NCBI RefSeq assembly: GCF_041381155.1
Contig: NC_091136.1
Location: 46,862,284-46,926,283 of the forward strand
Source of the DNA: Argopecten irradians
Taxonomy: Eukaryota > Mollusca > Bivalvia > Pectinida > Pectinidae
Direction: 5' to 3'
Length of the DNA stretch: 64,000 nucleotides
Part shown: positions 60,731 to 64,000 of the stretch, in pieces
Position numbering within the stretch: position 1 is the first letter of the stretch
How the letters are laid out: each line of letters begins with the position of its first letter
Translations under genes and position numbers: made by a program
Notes under the pieces: model-generated
Told to the model about the DNA's origin: nothing
The model's database searches: none
Seen by the model: only the letters and a program-made list of their open reading frames with translations

Positions 60731-60838
60731 AAAATATTAAATAGATGAAATAATTTATAAACGAAATGTTATCAGAAAATATTAACAATCATAACATACG
60801 CATGGTTTTACTGGCACATCATTCGTTAAGGACAAAAT

Positions 60839-61712
<874 letters not shown>

Positions 61713-61858
61713 TAAAATTTCAAACTTTTGATTGTGATGATTGATATAACATGATGGTATATGATGTCATACATGTATATTGGTTTTTAAACAAATTAAC
61801 AAGTTGGACACAATCTACTCAATTAACATGAGAGTCGATCGACTGGTCAGCCGTTTTT

Positions 61859-63550
61859 AGCTCACCTGGTCCGAAGGACCAAGGTGAGCTTATGCCATAC
61901 CGTGGCGTCCGGCGTCCGGCGTCCGTCCGTCCGTCCGTCAACAATCGACTTCTTCTCCATAACCGCTGGTCGGATTTCAACAAAATTTGGCAGGTAGCAT
62001 CCTTATGGGCTACTAACTGAAAATTGTACAAATGATTGGGCTGACCCCCCAGGGGCCTGAGGGGCGGGGCCAAAAGGGGTCAATTTGGCTATTTCCATAT
62101 AAACGACTTCTTTTCTGAAACCAAGCATGGGATAGCACCCATAATGCAATGGTAGCATCCTTATAGGGTGGGGATTCAAAATTGTACAAATGATGGGGCT
62201 GACCCCCCGGGGGCCTGAGGGGCGGGGTCAAATGGGGTCAATTTGGCTATTTCCATATAAACGACTTCTTTTCTGAAACCAAGCATGGGATAGCACCCAT
62301 AATGCAATGGTAGCATCCTTATAGGGTGGGGATTCAAAATTGTACAAATGATGGGGCTGACCCCCCGGGGGCCTGAGGGGCGGGGTCAAATGGGGTCAAT
62401 TTGGCTATTTCCATATAAACGACTTCTTCTCTGAAACCAAGCATGGGATAGCACCCATAATGCAATGGTAGCATCCTTATAGGGTGGGGATTCAAAATTG
62501 TACAAATGATGGGGCAGACCCCCGGGGGCCTGAGGGGCGGGGTCAAATGGGGTCAATTTGGCTATTTCCATATAAACGACTTCTTCTCTGAAACTAAGCA
62601 TGAGATAGCACTCATAATGCAATGGTAGTATCTTTATAGGTTGGGGATTCAAAATTGTACAAATGATGTGGCTGACCCCCGGGGGGCCTGAGGGGCGGGG
62701 TCAAAAGGGTTCAATTTGGCTATTTCCATATAAACGACTTCTTCTCTGAAACCAAGCATGGGATAGCACCCATAATGCAATGGTAGCATCCTTATAGGAT
62801 GGGGATTCAAAATTGTACAAATGATGGGGCTGACCCCCAGGGGGCCTGAGGGGCGGGGTCAAAAGGGGCCAATTTGGCTATTTCCATATAAACGACTTCT
62901 TCTCTGAAACTAAGCACGTTATAGCACCCATAATACAATGGTAGTATCCTTATAGTGTGGGAATTCAAAATTGTGCAAATGATAGGGCTGACCCCCCGGG
63001 GGCCTGAGGGGCGGGGTCAAAAGTGGTCAATTTCCATATAAATAACTTTTTCTCTGCAACTTAACATGGGATTACGCTCATAATGCAATGGTTACATCCT
63101 TATAGGGTTTGAATTCAAAATTTTGCAAATGATGGGGCTGACCCCCCGGGGGCTGAAGGGTGGGGTCAAAAGGGGTCAATTTAGCTATTTCCATATAAAC
63201 GACTTCTTCTCTGCAACTAAGAATGGAAGAGCACTTATAATGCAATGGTAGCATCCTTATAGGGTTGGGATTTGAAATTGTACAAATGATAGGGCTGACC
63301 CCCGGGGCCTTAGACGGCAATAGATGCGAGGTCAAAAGGTCAATTAGGCTACTATTTTCATATAAATTACTTTGTCTCTGAACCTATGTATTGGATAGCA
63401 TATTTGTATGGTATCAATAGCATCATTGTATGGTTGTGATTCAAAATTAAACTTTGGGAGTCAATTTTGCTTATTTTTCTAATTGTCTGAGTCTTGTGAT
63501 AATTACTAACAAAAAACCAGGTGAGCGATACAGGCCCTCTGGGCCTCTTG
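61859..63550 (-). mobile_element. Pearl/Helentron-like core-repeat element, family A, reverse copy in PSMA6 intron 1
   Basis: On the minus strand the head is CAAGAGGCCCAGAGGGCCTG and then GCTCACCTG (right end). Nine to ten cores of about 157 bp follow, then a GGACGGACGGACGG microsatellite and the hairpin GCTCACCTTGGTCC-TTC-GGACCAGGTGAGC (left end). Same family as 32250-33456 but inverted. Three consecutive cores (about 62040-62520) are nearly identical, implying recent expansion. The cores nearest the head are the most decayed. Confidence 0.8.
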
Positions 63551-63744
63551 TTTTATCGGACGTTACTTTGCTGACTGTCGACTCTCATTTCCGAAGGCCT
63601 TTTTCTTTGATGCAGCTTCCGACGTCAGATGAAAGCGGAAGGAAAAGTGCAATAAATATCAATATTTCTTGCTCTAACAGTGATAACATTGATGTGTACT
63701 TACAGTTTAGGTATTAATTATCCCACTTATCTAGGAAAACCATA

Positions 63745-64000
63745 ACTTGAGGCCTCATTGTTTGTTTTGTTTGTTTGATTTATTAACATCCTATTAACAG
63801 CTATGGTCATGTAAGGACGGCCTCCCATGTATGTGGTGTGTTGCGTGTATGTTGTGCGAGGTGGGTGTACTGGGAGACTGCGGTATGTTCGTGTTGTGTC
63901 TTCTTGTATAGTGGAACTCTTGCCCTTTTTATAGTGCTATATCACTGAAGCATGCCGCCGAAGACACCAAGCAACACACCCCACCCGGTCACATTATACT
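63745..64000. repeat. Dispersed repeat sharing the SINE tail
   Basis: The left part ATTAACATCCTATTAACAGC ... GGTCATGTAAGGACGG matches the tail end of the SINE at 35407-35617 (TTAACGTCCTATTAACAGCC ... GGTCATTTAAGGACG), in the same orientation as the SINE tail on the plus strand. The remainder (GTGTGTTGCGTGTATGTTG and onward) is unrelated to the SINE head. It runs off the window. Confidence 0.5.

Larger units (their letters stand above)
51178..60838 (+). repeat. Large direct duplication, copy 2 (9.7 kb)
   Basis: Counterpart of 33556-42168 in the same orientation. It is about 1 kb longer because of four extra 146-bp cores (about 0.58 kb) and a 617-bp MITE at 60114-60730, less a deletion of about 0.1 kb near 52797 and many small deletions. 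Right of its end the sequence becomes unrelated to copy 1 and leads to PSMA6. Confidence 0.9.

Overview
This is eukaryotic DNA from a mollusc, most likely a bivalve and plausibly a scallop or oyster relative. The base composition is AT-rich. Genes are split into small exons with GT-AG introns. The intergenic space is full of bivalve-type repeats: core-repeat elements of the pearl/Helentron-like kind, with heads of the CAAGAGGCCC type in several families, tRNA-derived SINEs, hAT-type MITEs and foldback elements. No prokaryotic, viral or CRISPR feature was seen.

Genes, left to right: (1) 550-982 (-), an exon-like frame resembling a class I methyltransferase fold, broken by one in-frame TAG. (2) 10288-12351 (-), an intronless BTB-BACK-kelch-type protein. 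(3) 14456-21476 (+), a complete PRORP, the protein-only mitochondrial RNase P nuclease, in six coding exons plus one optional microexon. (4) 29277-31075 (-), a complete two-exon SLC35B2, the Golgi PAPS transporter. (5) 42503-46845 (-), the first seven coding exons of POLA1 (about 272 residues of a protein of roughly 1,450), with no catalytic exon anywhere downstream in the window. (6) 61452-61527 (+), the first coding exon of PSMA6, which continues beyond the window.

The most striking large-scale structure is a direct duplication: 33556-42168 reappears at 51178-60838. The POLA1 5-prime fragment lies between the two copies. Copy 1 joins leftward to SLC35B2 and copy 2 joins rightward to PSMA6, so the simplest ancestral order is SLC35B2 - single copy - PSMA6, with the POLA1 piece arriving later or through a misassembly. 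The copies differ by an array expansion (13 against 17 units of 146 bp), a 617-bp MITE with an empty site in copy 1, a palindromic deletion filler, and an indel-rich right half.

At least five unrelated core-repeat families here share one plan: a head motif, a tandem core of about 145-170 bp, a GACG-rich microsatellite, and a terminal hairpin whose right arm is the inverse of the head motif. The motif differs between families but always matches between head and tail. The proteins do not form one pathway. PRORP and PSMA6 are also neighbours in human, and SLC35B2 lies beside an NFKBI paralogue there, so the gene set may reflect an old linkage group.
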